DNA from: an uncultured Ktedonobacteraceae bacterium
GTDB taxonomy: Bacteria > Chloroflexota > Ktedonobacteria > Ktedonobacterales > Ktedonobacteraceae
Assembly (NCBI GenBank): GCA_955652655.1
Contig: CATPCK010000489.1
Location: 1 to 7,187 of the forward strand
DNA: 7,187 nucleotides
Reading direction: 5' to 3'
Shown: in pieces, positions 1 to 5,098 of the stretch
Layout: every line of letters starts with the position of its first letter
Numbering within the stretch: the first letter of the stretch is position 1
Notes under the pieces: generated by a model
Databases searched by the model: none
Told to the model about the DNA's origin: nothing
What the model saw: the letters and a program-made list of their open reading frames with translations, nothing else
Translations under genes and position numbers: made by a program

Positions 1-545
1 GTGGTACGGAGTGCGCCATCTGGAGCAGCCATGTGGTTGCGCATACGCGCCTCCTGGATGAAGCCGAGGCGGCGAGGGATGGCGGCACTACGAACGTTTC
101 GTTCATCACAGCGTATCTCGACACGATTGGCTGCAAGCGAACTGAAGACATAATTTGTCAAGAGCTGCACAGCTTCTGTCATGTACCCATGCCCCGGAGC
201 GGAGACACGCAGCCAGTAGCCGATTTCAAAGTACCTGTGCTCCCAGTTCTTCGGATGGATGCCAGTGCCTCCTAAAAAGCGGTTGGTTGCCTTTTCCCAG
301 ATGCTGAGGACGAGATCCTCACGGATCAACCATTTAGCCTGCTCATGGATGATCCAATCCCGGCTCTCTTCGACAGTTTGATGAGCGTCGGCAAACGGGA
401 GCCAGGGGCGGATGTGATCGCGCGACTCGGCTACTGCCTCAAACAATGCTTGCGCGTCACTTTCGCGGTATGGCCTCACAATAAGGCGTTCGCTCTGTAA
501 CTCTTCAAACAACGGGATAAGGGTCAGGTATGGGGTGGCGTTCAA
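1..545 (-). CDS. RimJ/RimL-type GNAT N-acetyltransferase, partial (C-terminus off window)
   Basis: Acetyl-CoA-dependent N-acetyltransferase of the RimJ/RimL branch of GNAT, a cytoplasmic family that acetylates ribosomal protein N-termini, antibiotics or small amines. The substrate here is unknown. I chose a TTG start at 545 because a strong Shine-Dalgarno (AAGGAGGAG) sits just upstream and the protein then begins with a typical family N-terminus (residues 1-30, ending in SERLIVRPY). No ATG gives a comparable start. 181 codons are visible and the frame is open at position 1. Seen: W54-L-P-F, then GGTGIHP (about 103-109), EIGYWL, the acetyl-CoA loop APGHGYMTEA (about 128-137), and the closing N-x-x-S-A-A...RLGF segment (about 163-174). 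Family members are about 180-190 residues, so little is missing. It is separated from the upstream GNAT gene by 279 bases and has its own candidate promoter. Confidence 0.9.
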   Translation of the reverse strand, partial: MNATPYLTLIPLFEELQSERLIVRPYRESDAQALFEAVAESRDHIRPWLPFADAHQTVEESRDWIIHEQAKWLIREDLVLSIWEKATNRFLGGTGIHPKNWEHRYFEIGYWLRVSAPGHGYMTEAVQLLTNYVFSSLAANRVEIRCDERNVRSAAIPRRLGFIQEARMRNHMAAPDGALRT

Positions 546-587
546 AGCTGCTCCTCCTTCTACATAGGTGATGACTGCGTACTGAAT

Positions 588-615
588 TCTATACGTGGTA
601 TTAGTTCTTTCTCAA
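588..615 (-). promoter_or_regulatory. Candidate sigma70-type promoter for the RimJ-like gene
   Basis: On the minus strand, TTGAGA (615-610) and TATAGA (593-588) are separated by 16 bases. They match the -35 consensus in 5 of 6 positions and the -10 consensus in 4 of 6. The predicted start lies near 581, giving a leader of about 35 nt before the ribosome binding site and TTG start. The placement is sensible but the match is only moderate. Confidence 0.4.
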
Positions 616-643
616 AGGTCTCATAGGCGAGAAATTAGTTGTG

Positions 644-682
644 ATTATGCTGTTACGGGCTTGACACCTGCAACAGCATAAT
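644..682. repeat. Long perfect inverted repeat (11-bp arms)
   Basis: ATTATGCTGTT (644-654) is exactly complementary to AACAGCATAAT (672-682) across a 17-base loop. Allowing one mismatch, the arms reach 14 bp. It lies downstream of the truncated GNAT gene and upstream of the candidate promoter of the RimJ-like gene. On the minus strand no clear T-run follows it, so it is not a textbook intrinsic terminator. It may be a factor-dependent or weak transcription end, an operator, or a dispersed element. Confidence 0.6.
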
Positions 683-696
683 GACCCTTAACAAAA

Positions 697-777
697 TCAT
701 GCGGATAGTGGAACACCCACCGAGGGCCGATCAATCGGCGATGTGCGCGATCAATCGGCACCTACGGATGGCCAGAT
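697..777. repeat. 81-bp dispersed intergenic repeat, copy A
   Basis: This stretch aligns without gaps to 5191-5271, with 13 differences by my count (about 84% identity). The core carries GCCGAT-CA-ATCGGC (726-739), a near-perfect palindrome, then a second, degenerate GCGATCAATCGGC, and ends in CCTACGG. Both copies are intergenic and in the same orientation. This fits a REP/MITE-like dispersed palindromic element. No ORF or ribosome binding site is seen in it. Confidence 0.75.
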
Positions 778-824
778 TATATTGCTAATCTGCATACATG
801 CATGACGTTATGTCAACCAGGTGA

Positions 825-1502
825 TCAGGAGCTGACTAACTGAATAGGCAATTCTACGTTGGCAGGCAGTACCTCGCCAGCACGCAACTCTTTTTCGTAG
901 ATGTCGTACTGTCGAGCAATATAGATGCCTGTTCTCCGGTGGGGCTGCGCCAGAGCAGCCAATTGCTGCATTTCAGCGTACAAGTCGAATTTGAGCTTGA
1001 CTGGCTGATAAGAGCCATCTGCTGATTCGTCTGCATCGATCATCATGCGCCAGAACTGGCGTACAGGTGTATACCCTTCGTGCTCAAGAAGGTCCTTTGC
1101 ACCCTGGTTGCCGCTGCTAACCGCGCTATGCAGGACGACGCGCACTCCCGCGGGAGCTTTTCTGAGGTACTGGCGCGACCTGTGTTCCGCAAAACGAAGC
1201 AGAAGTGTGCCGATACCTCGACCCAGGAATTCAGGGTGTACGCGTATCCTCATATTGACCTGCGTATAATCGCTACTCCAGAGGTCGGCAAAGCCAACGA
1301 GCTGCCCTCTATTGGTGATGATTACCCAGGCATCGGTGTCCAGGTTGAAAGCTGGTCTTTGCCAGTCCGCAAGCAGTTCCTCCTCTGTATAATCAGACAT
1401 ACCGTCTTCGATGATGTCACACGCTATTAGTAACCTGGTTACGTCGCTCAGGTCGTTTAACCTGGGCGCACGAGCCAAAAGGTTTTGTAGCAATATAGCC
1501 AT
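825..1502 (-). CDS. GNAT acetyltransferase, internally shortened paralog of the tandem-GNAT neighbour
   Basis: Predicted acetyl-CoA-dependent acetyltransferase, substrate unknown. I prefer the ATG at 1502 because GGAG lies 9 bases upstream. The in-frame ATG at 1517 lacks a good ribosome binding site but gives a 230-aa alternative. Counting from 1517, residues 14-160 form one GNAT domain with TDAWVI (61-66), LVGFAD (73-78), the acetyl-CoA loop VHPEFLGRGIGTLLL (93-107) and the closing EHEGYTPVRQFWRM (145-158). This domain aligns end to end with the first domain of the 331-aa neighbour. After about 40 poorly conserved residues the protein resumes with GIYIARQYDIYEKELRAGE, matching the neighbour's GLHVALQHDTYEKELRAGE at its extreme C-terminus. 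Most of the second GNAT domain (roughly 110-120 residues) is therefore absent, while the frame stays open. It starts 78-93 bases after the neighbour's stop and is probably co-transcribed with it. Confidence 0.88.
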   Translation of the reverse strand: MAILLQNLLARAPRLNDLSDVTRLLIACDIIEDGMSDYTEEELLADWQRPAFNLDTDAWVIITNRGQLVGFADLWSSDYTQVNMRIRVHPEFLGRGIGTLLLRFAEHRSRQYLRKAPAGVRVVLHSAVSSGNQGAKDLLEHEGYTPVRQFWRMMIDADESADGSYQPVKLKFDLYAEMQQLAALAQPHRRTGIYIARQYDIYEKELRAGEVLPANVELPIQLVSS

Positions 1503-1523
1503 GGATGATTTCTCCATTCTGTT

Positions 1524-1558
1524 GTAGGAGCACCGCGATGTAAACCATCAAATCCTAC
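1524..1558. repeat. Short element bounded by GTAGGA / TCCTAC
   Basis: GTAGGA (1524-1529) and TCCTAC (1553-1558) form 6-bp terminal inverted repeats around 23 bases. The CCTAC end is shared with the 81-bp repeats and the 2625-2649 hairpin. It may be a degenerate member of the same intergenic repeat family, but on length alone it could be chance. Confidence 0.3.
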
Positions 1559-1603
1559 GCTCTACGCTAAGAAAGGAGGAAGATGCATTGTTTGTTTACA
1601 TCG
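1536..1603. repeat. 10-bp inverted repeat spanning the gap between the two GNAT genes
   Basis: CGATGTAAAC (1536-1545) is perfectly complementary to GTTTACATCG (1594-1603) with 48 bases between. The right arm contains the stop codon of the tandem-GNAT gene. In RNA the arms would bracket the intergenic region upstream of the shortened GNAT gene. No T-run follows. Function is unknown, and chance cannot be excluded for arms this far apart. Confidence 0.35.
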
Positions 1604-2591
1604 TAACCGACTGTGTACTTAATTCTTCACCGGCACGCAGTTCTTTTTCGTATGTATCATGTTGTAGAGCAACGTGCAATCCGACTCGCTCATAGAGCCG
1701 AGTTGCTCCAGTCAAGTTTTGTGAATCGACACCCAGCCCAACTTTGTATATGCCACGGCGATAACATTCAGTGAACGCGTGGAGCAGGAGCGCGTTGCCA
1801 AGGCCTTTACGGCGCCAGGGACGCCGTACCGCCACCTGCGCTACCCATCCCAGGTCAAGGTCCCTCTCGTACTCACAGAGAATACCGCCAGCGAGCTGGT
1901 CTCCATCAAAGGCCAGGAACCACAAGGTAGGGTCAAAGCTACCTTGCTTTACCCGCCAGTGCTCAAACTCCTCGTATGTCGAGGGCAAATGTCCCCAGTG
2001 ATCCTGGAAGGCTTCTTCCATCATTTCGTAGACGGCACGCTCTTCCTTGCCAGCGACCATGTTACGAACTGTTATACCAGCAGGCCGCTCCGGTACGATC
2101 GGGGCGCGTTCCATGACCATCTCCATGCGCCAGAATTTTCGCACTAACTTGTAACCTGCCTGTTCAAGAAGCTGCCTGGTCGTGTTGTCCGCGGGGCTGA
2201 TCCAGTTACTAAGCGTGACCCGGGCATGTGAAGGAGCCTGGGCGATGTGCTGCCGCGCCCTTGCTTCCGTCAACCGCAGCAGTGCAGGTTCAATATCCTG
2301 GCCTCGATACTCAGGATGCACACGTATGAACGCGTAGATACGCACGTGCTGGTTATGATCTACATCCGCTGTGCCAACAACGTGGCCTTCGGGGGTGGAG
2401 ACAAGCCAGGCGTCTGTTTCCAGGTCAAAATCGGATGATTGCCAGAAGGCTCTTAATTCATCAATAGTGTGATCGAGCATGCCATCGTCGGCCAGGTCAC
2501 AGGCATTTATCACTGCTAGAACGGCTTCGAGGTCGTCCATCCTGGGAGAACGCACAAGAAAGTTGCCCGGAAGTGTATTTGTTGTTGTCAT
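1596..2591 (-). CDS. Tandem two-domain GNAT acetyltransferase (mycothiol synthase-like architecture)
   Basis: 331-aa protein with two GNAT folds in tandem, an architecture known from mycothiol synthase MshD and many uncharacterised acetyltransferases. Residues 12-158 are domain 1 (TDAWLV 59-64, VVGTAD 71-76, then VHPEYRGQDIEPALL 91-105). Residues 172-318 are domain 2 (LAGGILCEY 233-241, VAVRRPWRRKGLGNALL 253-269, then the N-x-x-G-A-x-x-L-Y-x-x-V-G-L segment at 292-305). The acetyl-CoA pyrophosphate loop is canonical in domain 2 (R-R-K-G-L-G, 260-265). In domain 1 both glycine positions are acidic (D99, E101), so domain 2 is probably the catalytic one. AGGA lies 8 bases before the ATG. The gene starts 72 bases after the permease stop, with a hairpin repeat between, so co-transcription with the exporter is possible. 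I do not call it MshD: substrate residues cannot be assigned by eye. Confidence 0.92.
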   Translation of the reverse strand: MTTTNTLPGNFLVRSPRMDDLEAVLAVINACDLADDGMLDHTIDELRAFWQSSDFDLETDAWLVSTPEGHVVGTADVDHNQHVRIYAFIRVHPEYRGQDIEPALLRLTEARARQHIAQAPSHARVTLSNWISPADNTTRQLLEQAGYKLVRKFWRMEMVMERAPIVPERPAGITVRNMVAGKEERAVYEMMEEAFQDHWGHLPSTYEEFEHWRVKQGSFDPTLWFLAFDGDQLAGGILCEYERDLDLGWVAQVAVRRPWRRKGLGNALLLHAFTECYRRGIYKVGLGVDSQNLTGATRLYERVGLHVALQHDTYEKELRAGEELSTQSVTM

Positions 2592-2624
2592 GTTCTTTAT
2601 CCTTTCATACAGAGTTCGGAACCA

Positions 2625-2649
2625 GGGCGACCGCCAGGGTCGCCCCTAC
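2625..2649. repeat. Palindromic intergenic repeat between permease and tandem-GNAT genes
   Basis: GGGCGACC (2625-2632) pairs perfectly with GGTCGCCC (2638-2645) around a 5-base loop, followed by CTAC so that the element ends in CCTAC. It fills much of the 72-bp gap. On the minus strand no T-run follows, so it is not a classic terminator. A GC-rich hairpin here could still reduce read-through or stabilise the upstream mRNA end. The CCTAC end links it to the 697-777 and 5191-5271 repeats. Confidence 0.65.
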
Positions 2650-2663
2650 ATTTCAGGCGAATA

Positions 2664-3494
2664 TTACCCGTTTCGTTTTAGTTTGCCGGTTTTCTTGGCG
2701 TAGCGCTCGGCAATGCCGAAGATGTATATCCCGACGGGTATGCTGACGATACCAGTGATTAGTAATGGCCATGTGTAACTCAAGATCTCTGGTGACCAGA
2801 TGGGCTGATTTCTCATCAGGGCCGCACGTAAACCTTCAATTACGTAGGTCGCGGGCGATGAATAGGCTATTGGATGCATCCACTGTGGTAAGGCTTCTAC
2901 AGGATAGTAGACGCCTGAAACCAGCAGTATTACAGCACGCACTATAAACGACATCTGCATACCTTTTTCGGTATAGAGCAGAGGTAAGACGGCGGTTGCT
3001 ATACCGAAGCCGATGAACGAGATGCTGCCGAGTAGCAAAATGAAGATCGCTGTCACGAAGTTCGCGTGGCTGAGATCGGTATGGAAGAATACTCCCACTA
3101 TCAGCAACTGCAAAATTGTGAAGAGCAGTCCATGGACTACGGCGTACATACAGCTACCGATCATGTGCGTGAAGCGCGAGATGGGCGCCATAAAGGTGTA
3201 TTCAATGGTGCCTTCCCAGCGCTCCATGTTGATGATATCGGTCACGCCATCGAAGGTGACGCTCAGGTATGACCAGACAGCAGTTCCGATCAGCAGGTAG
3301 AGTATGAAAAAGTTTGTGTTTATTTTGACGCCAGTAATCAGCTGTGCGCTGAGACCGATATAGGTTACGGACATGGCGTTGACTATGTTGTATACCAGCC
3401 AGACGAGTTCCCAGCCCCAATAACGCTTGGCGAGGTTCCAGTTGCGTTCAAAGAAGGCGTAGGTTGCGCGTCCCTGGTGCATCAATGAAGACAT
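2664..3494 (-). CDS. ABC-2 type transporter permease
   Basis: 276-aa integral membrane subunit of an ABC-2 family exporter, the group that includes drug, polysaccharide and O-antigen export permeases. Six hydrophobic segments are visible at about 29-50, 61-80, 111-137, 145-172, 181-197 and 240-261, with a charged C-terminal tail (AERYAKKTGKLKRNG). The segment ERWEGTIEYTFMAPISR (91-107) sits where ABC-2 permeases carry the cytoplasmic loop that contacts the ATPase. SGVYYPVEALPQWMHPIAYSSP (193-214) followed by YVIEGLRAAL (217-226) is the family's characteristic C-terminal block. AAGGAG lies about 10 bases before the ATG at 3494. It starts 40 bases after the stop of the ATPase gene, which it should partner. 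A homodimer of this half-size permease with two ATPase subunits is the expected assembly. The exported substrate is unknown. Confidence 0.95.
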   Translation of the reverse strand: MSSLMHQGRATYAFFERNWNLAKRYWGWELVWLVYNIVNAMSVTYIGLSAQLITGVKINTNFFILYLLIGTAVWSYLSVTFDGVTDIINMERWEGTIEYTFMAPISRFTHMIGSCMYAVVHGLLFTILQLLIVGVFFHTDLSHANFVTAIFILLLGSISFIGFGIATAVLPLLYTEKGMQMSFIVRAVILLVSGVYYPVEALPQWMHPIAYSSPATYVIEGLRAALMRNQPIWSPEILSYTWPLLITGIVSIPVGIYIFGIAERYAKKTGKLKRNG

Positions 3495-3534
3495 TGTCGT
3501 ATTGCTCCTTGTTTATGCTAACTCTCTATCTTAC

Positions 3535-4488
3535 TTATTCTTCATCGTCTTCGCGTTGCGCTTCGAAGGCTTCGAAAGCCTTTTCCCAGCTACCGTAGCG
3601 TTCGATATCGGCTTCGGTGATCAGGTGAGCAGCGGTATAGTGCATAAAGACCTCATGCATGGTGACCAGTTCCGAACGGCCCATGATATCTGCGACTGCG
3701 CGTTTAAGTTCCAATGCATCACCTAAGGCGACTATGCGGCCCTGATCGATAATGGCGACGCGATCACACAATGCTTCGGCTTCGTCCATATCGTGGGTCG
3801 TGATCAGGATGGTTGCATCATGTTCGTCACGCAGCTCTCTGACAAAGGTCTGGACATCGATCTTTGAACGAGGATCAAGGCCCGTTGTCGGCTCGTCCAG
3901 CAACAGCACGATAGGAGCGGTGAGGAAGGCACGGGCGATGGCAACCTTTTGTTGCATGCCACGCGACATGTTTTCCAGGGGCGCTCCAATGCGGTCAGGC
4001 TTAATGCCCAGCCGGCCAAGAATACTGCGAATCTTGGGACGCGCTTCATCACCAGGCATGTTGTAGAGCCGCGCCGCGTAGATGAGATTTTCCATGGGCG
4101 ACAACTTTTTGAAGAACGAAGCTTCCACACTGACCCGATTAATGAGGCGCTGTACGGTGCGCTCGTCTTTCACGACATCGTAGCCAAAGATGGTTACGCG
4201 CCCGCTGTCAGGGATAAGCAGCGTTGAAAGGATCCGTATCAAGGTCGACTTGCCAGAACCATTTGAGCCGAGGATACCAACGATCTCCTGACGCTTGATG
4301 GTTATGGTAACGTTATCAACGGCACGCACCTCACGCTTTTCTGCCTTTTGCTCTGCATTTTTTTTACGCCAACGTATTAAGGGACGGGGTTTCTTGAATA
4401 ATTTGGTAAGGCCGTCAATGACGACTGCGTCTTTCGTATCATCAATAACAACTGGTACTGCTGGTTGTATATCTACATTTATAGCCAT
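3535..4488 (-). CDS. ABC transporter ATP-binding protein (ABC-2 exporter ATPase)
   Basis: 317-aa cytoplasmic ATPase that powers the permease encoded just downstream. Seen: Walker A GSNGSGKST (74-82, K80), signature ENMSRGMQQK (172-181, SRGMQ replacing LSGGQ, common in ABC-2 ATPases), Walker B IVLLLDEP (193-200, E199), D-loop GLDP (203-206) and switch histidine H232 in ITTHDMDEAEAL. After the fold ends (about 265) there is a roughly 50-residue acidic C-terminal extension. Two oddities: a basic, charged insertion (about 32-54, FKKPRPLIRWRKKNAEQ...) between the first two strands, and NRVSVEASFFKKLSPMEN (117-134) where the Q-loop glutamine would normally occur, with valine or serine there instead. 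AGAGGA precedes the ATG by 10 bases. The gene is first in the exporter pair, and I see no convincing promoter in the 230 bases upstream. Confidence 0.96.
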   Translation of the reverse strand: MAINVDIQPAVPVVIDDTKDAVVIDGLTKLFKKPRPLIRWRKKNAEQKAEKREVRAVDNVTITIKRQEIVGILGSNGSGKSTLIRILSTLLIPDSGRVTIFGYDVVKDERTVQRLINRVSVEASFFKKLSPMENLIYAARLYNMPGDEARPKIRSILGRLGIKPDRIGAPLENMSRGMQQKVAIARAFLTAPIVLLLDEPTTGLDPRSKIDVQTFVRELRDEHDATILITTHDMDEAEALCDRVAIIDQGRIVALGDALELKRAVADIMGRSELVTMHEVFMHYTAAHLITEADIERYGSWEKAFEAFEAQREDDEE

Positions 4489-4580
4489 TTATTTTATTTC
4501 CTCTCTTGAGACGGCTAAGAAGCGTTATCCGCAGGATATTGTCCCTGTTAGCATACTGCACATTATTGACCGGTACATTG

Positions 4581-4615
4581 GTCCACAGAACAGTCTTAGA
4601 CCTGTTCAACTGGAC
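4581..4615. promoter_or_regulatory. 35-bp imperfect dyad in the leader of the exporter operon
   Basis: GTCCA (4581-4585) pairs with TGGAC (4611-4615), GAACAG (4588-4593) with CTGTTC (4602-4607), and TC (4594-4595) with GA (4599-4600). That is 13 pairs interrupted by a small internal loop and one bulge. It lies 93 bases upstream of the ATPase start, inside the otherwise gene-free stretch 4489-4719. It could be an operator for an exporter regulator or a leader-RNA hairpin. No good -35/-10 pair was found beside it, so its role is open. Confidence 0.45.
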
Positions 4616-4719
4616 ATTGATTTTGACGCGAATGACCATTGCTTTCATTACATGCTCCACCTCAAAGAGTAGATACAGGACACTAATACATTCTTTTTCT
4701 TGAGCCTAAAACAGACGAC

Positions 4720-4760
4720 AAAAAACCGTGGGACTGTTTTTTTCTGCCAGTGCCCACGGT
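4720..4760 (-). terminator. Strong intrinsic terminator of the small transcription unit
   Basis: On the minus strand ACCGTGGGCACTG (4760-4748) pairs with CAGTCCCACGGT (4736-4725), a 12-bp stem with one bulged base, across an A-rich 11-base loop. It runs directly into a T-tract (4725-4720). It begins 28 bases after the stop codon of the 68-codon ORF. The plus-strand direction has no T-tract, so it is unidirectional. It separates this unit from the ABC exporter genes downstream. Confidence 0.85.
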
Positions 4761-4788
4761 CGAGGGTGTCTCTTTTGCTGTTCCCTAC

Positions 4789-4995
4789 TCACTCATCCTT
4801 TCGGAAGTGTGTAGGTGGAGATCCCACGGAGATGGGCACACTGCAAGCCTGGGCGAAGACAAAGAGGGAAGTCTTGAAAGTTCCCACTTCACTGCAGGTG
4901 AACAACTCACCCCGGCAGATGGGCATAGCATGGCCGTAACCAGCGATGTTATCGCGCAGACGCGCCACGTTGAGCCACCAGGTTCGTGTTGCCAT
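4789..4995 (-). CDS. Small protein of unknown function (68 aa)
   Basis: I do not recognise this protein. The start at 4995 is chosen because AAGGAG lies exactly 9 bases upstream. An ATG at 5004 is too close to that site, and the frame is open further upstream without support. The sequence begins MATRTWWLNVARLRDNIAGY, has three cysteines (C27, C34, C51), a hydrophobic stretch SLFVFAQA (43-50) and a charged end HFRKDE. There is no clear signal peptide and no full membrane segment. Third codon positions are G/C-rich, as in the neighbours' genes. The unit is complete: near-consensus promoter, about 97-nt leader with hairpins, ORF, and an intrinsic terminator 28 bases after the stop. Alternatives are an open frame within a structured RNA, or a leader-type peptide. 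Confidence 0.5.
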   Translation of the reverse strand: MATRTWWLNVARLRDNIAGYGHAMPICRGELFTCSEVGTFKTSLFVFAQACSVPISVGSPPTHFRKDE

Positions 4996-5032
4996 GCTCG
5001 CCATCTCCTTCCATGAGATTTTTTGTTTTGTT

Positions 5033-5053
5033 GATCTTAATGTGTGTAAGATC
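5033..5053 (-). promoter_or_regulatory. Second leader hairpin of the small transcription unit
   Basis: GATCTTA (5053-5047) and TAAGATC (5039-5033), read on the minus strand, form a perfect 7-bp stem with a 7-base loop. An A-rich single-stranded linker (5032-5020) follows, and then the ribosome binding site region. Its place in the predicted 5' untranslated region suggests an RNA element rather than a terminator, as no T-run follows on that strand. Confidence 0.45.
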
Positions 5054-5069
5054 GGGGCAGATAATTGCA

Positions 5070-5089
5070 GGGATTGCTGTTGCAATCCC
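5070..5089. promoter_or_regulatory. Perfect 8-bp dyad at the predicted RNA 5' end (operator or 5' hairpin)
   Basis: GGGATTGC (5070-5077) and GCAATCCC (5082-5089) are perfectly complementary around four bases. With a -10 box at 5104-5099, the predicted start is near 5092, so this dyad covers about +3 to +23. It could be a repressor operator overlapping the start, or an RNA 5'-end hairpin that protects or regulates the transcript. The sequence alone does not choose between these. Confidence 0.6.
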
Positions 5090-5098
5090 GTTGTTGTG

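Larger units (their letters stand above)
4720..5092 (-). ncRNA. Candidate structured RNA transcript (about 370 nt), possibly also coding
   Basis: A transcript from the promoter at 5128-5099 to the terminator at 4720 would carry many helices, read here by eye as complementary blocks. These are 5070-5077/5082-5089 (8 bp), 5033-5039/5047-5053 (7 bp), 5003-5007/5015-5019 (5 bp), and a long-range helix 4917-4922/5001-5006 plus 4927-4934/4991-4998 (14 bp). Further helices are 4938-4941/4981-4984, 4943-4947/4951-4955 (5 bp), 4897-4901/4907-4911 (5 bp), 4866-4870/4881-4885 (5 bp) and 4806-4811/4837-4842 (6 bp, enclosing a further 4-bp stem). I checked for RNase P, tmRNA and SRP RNA hallmarks and saw none. 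Short stems are common by chance, and the same region holds an open 68-codon frame with a ribosome binding site, so a structured mRNA is an equal alternative. Confidence 0.4.

Noticed and set aside
33..275. Plus-strand 80-codon open frame at the left end
   Set aside because: It lies wholly opposite the RimJ/RimL-like gene, whose motifs are clear, has no good ribosome binding site and resembles no protein I know.
661..666. Plus-strand TTGACA resembling a -35 box
   Set aside because: No acceptable -10 box occurs 16-19 bases downstream and no plus-strand gene follows. The bases are the loop of the 644-682 inverted repeat.
1572..1614. Plus-strand AAAGGAGGA followed by ATG and TTG codons
   Set aside because: The ATG is only 3 bases from the site and gives a 7-codon frame. 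The TTG frame is short and antisense to the tandem-GNAT gene.
4442..4660. Minus-strand 72-codon frame upstream of and overlapping the ATPase start
   Set aside because: A GGTGGAG sits near its ATGs, but the frame runs 47 bases into the ATPase gene in another frame, is lysine/asparagine-rich without a recognisable fold, and covers the dyad at 4581-4615. Too weak to call, though a leader peptide cannot be excluded.
4700..5016. Plus-strand open frames over the small unit (4700-4939 and 4750-5016)
   Set aside because: Neither has a convincing ribosome binding site, both lie opposite the minus-strand unit with its strong promoter and terminator, and low stop-codon density here follows from GC-rich paired sequence.
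5003..5030. Possible plus-strand terminator ATCTC...GAGAT followed by a T-run
   Set aside because: The stem is only 5 AT-rich base pairs and no plus-strand promoter or gene feeds it. The T-run is better read as the A-rich linker of the minus-strand leader.
4720..5092. Assignment of the structured unit to HEARO/omega RNA, RNase P, tmRNA or SRP RNA
   Set aside because: No IscB/TnpB-like gene is adjacent, and the hallmark conserved segments of RNase P, tmRNA and SRP RNA were not found by eye. Left unassigned pending a covariance-model search.
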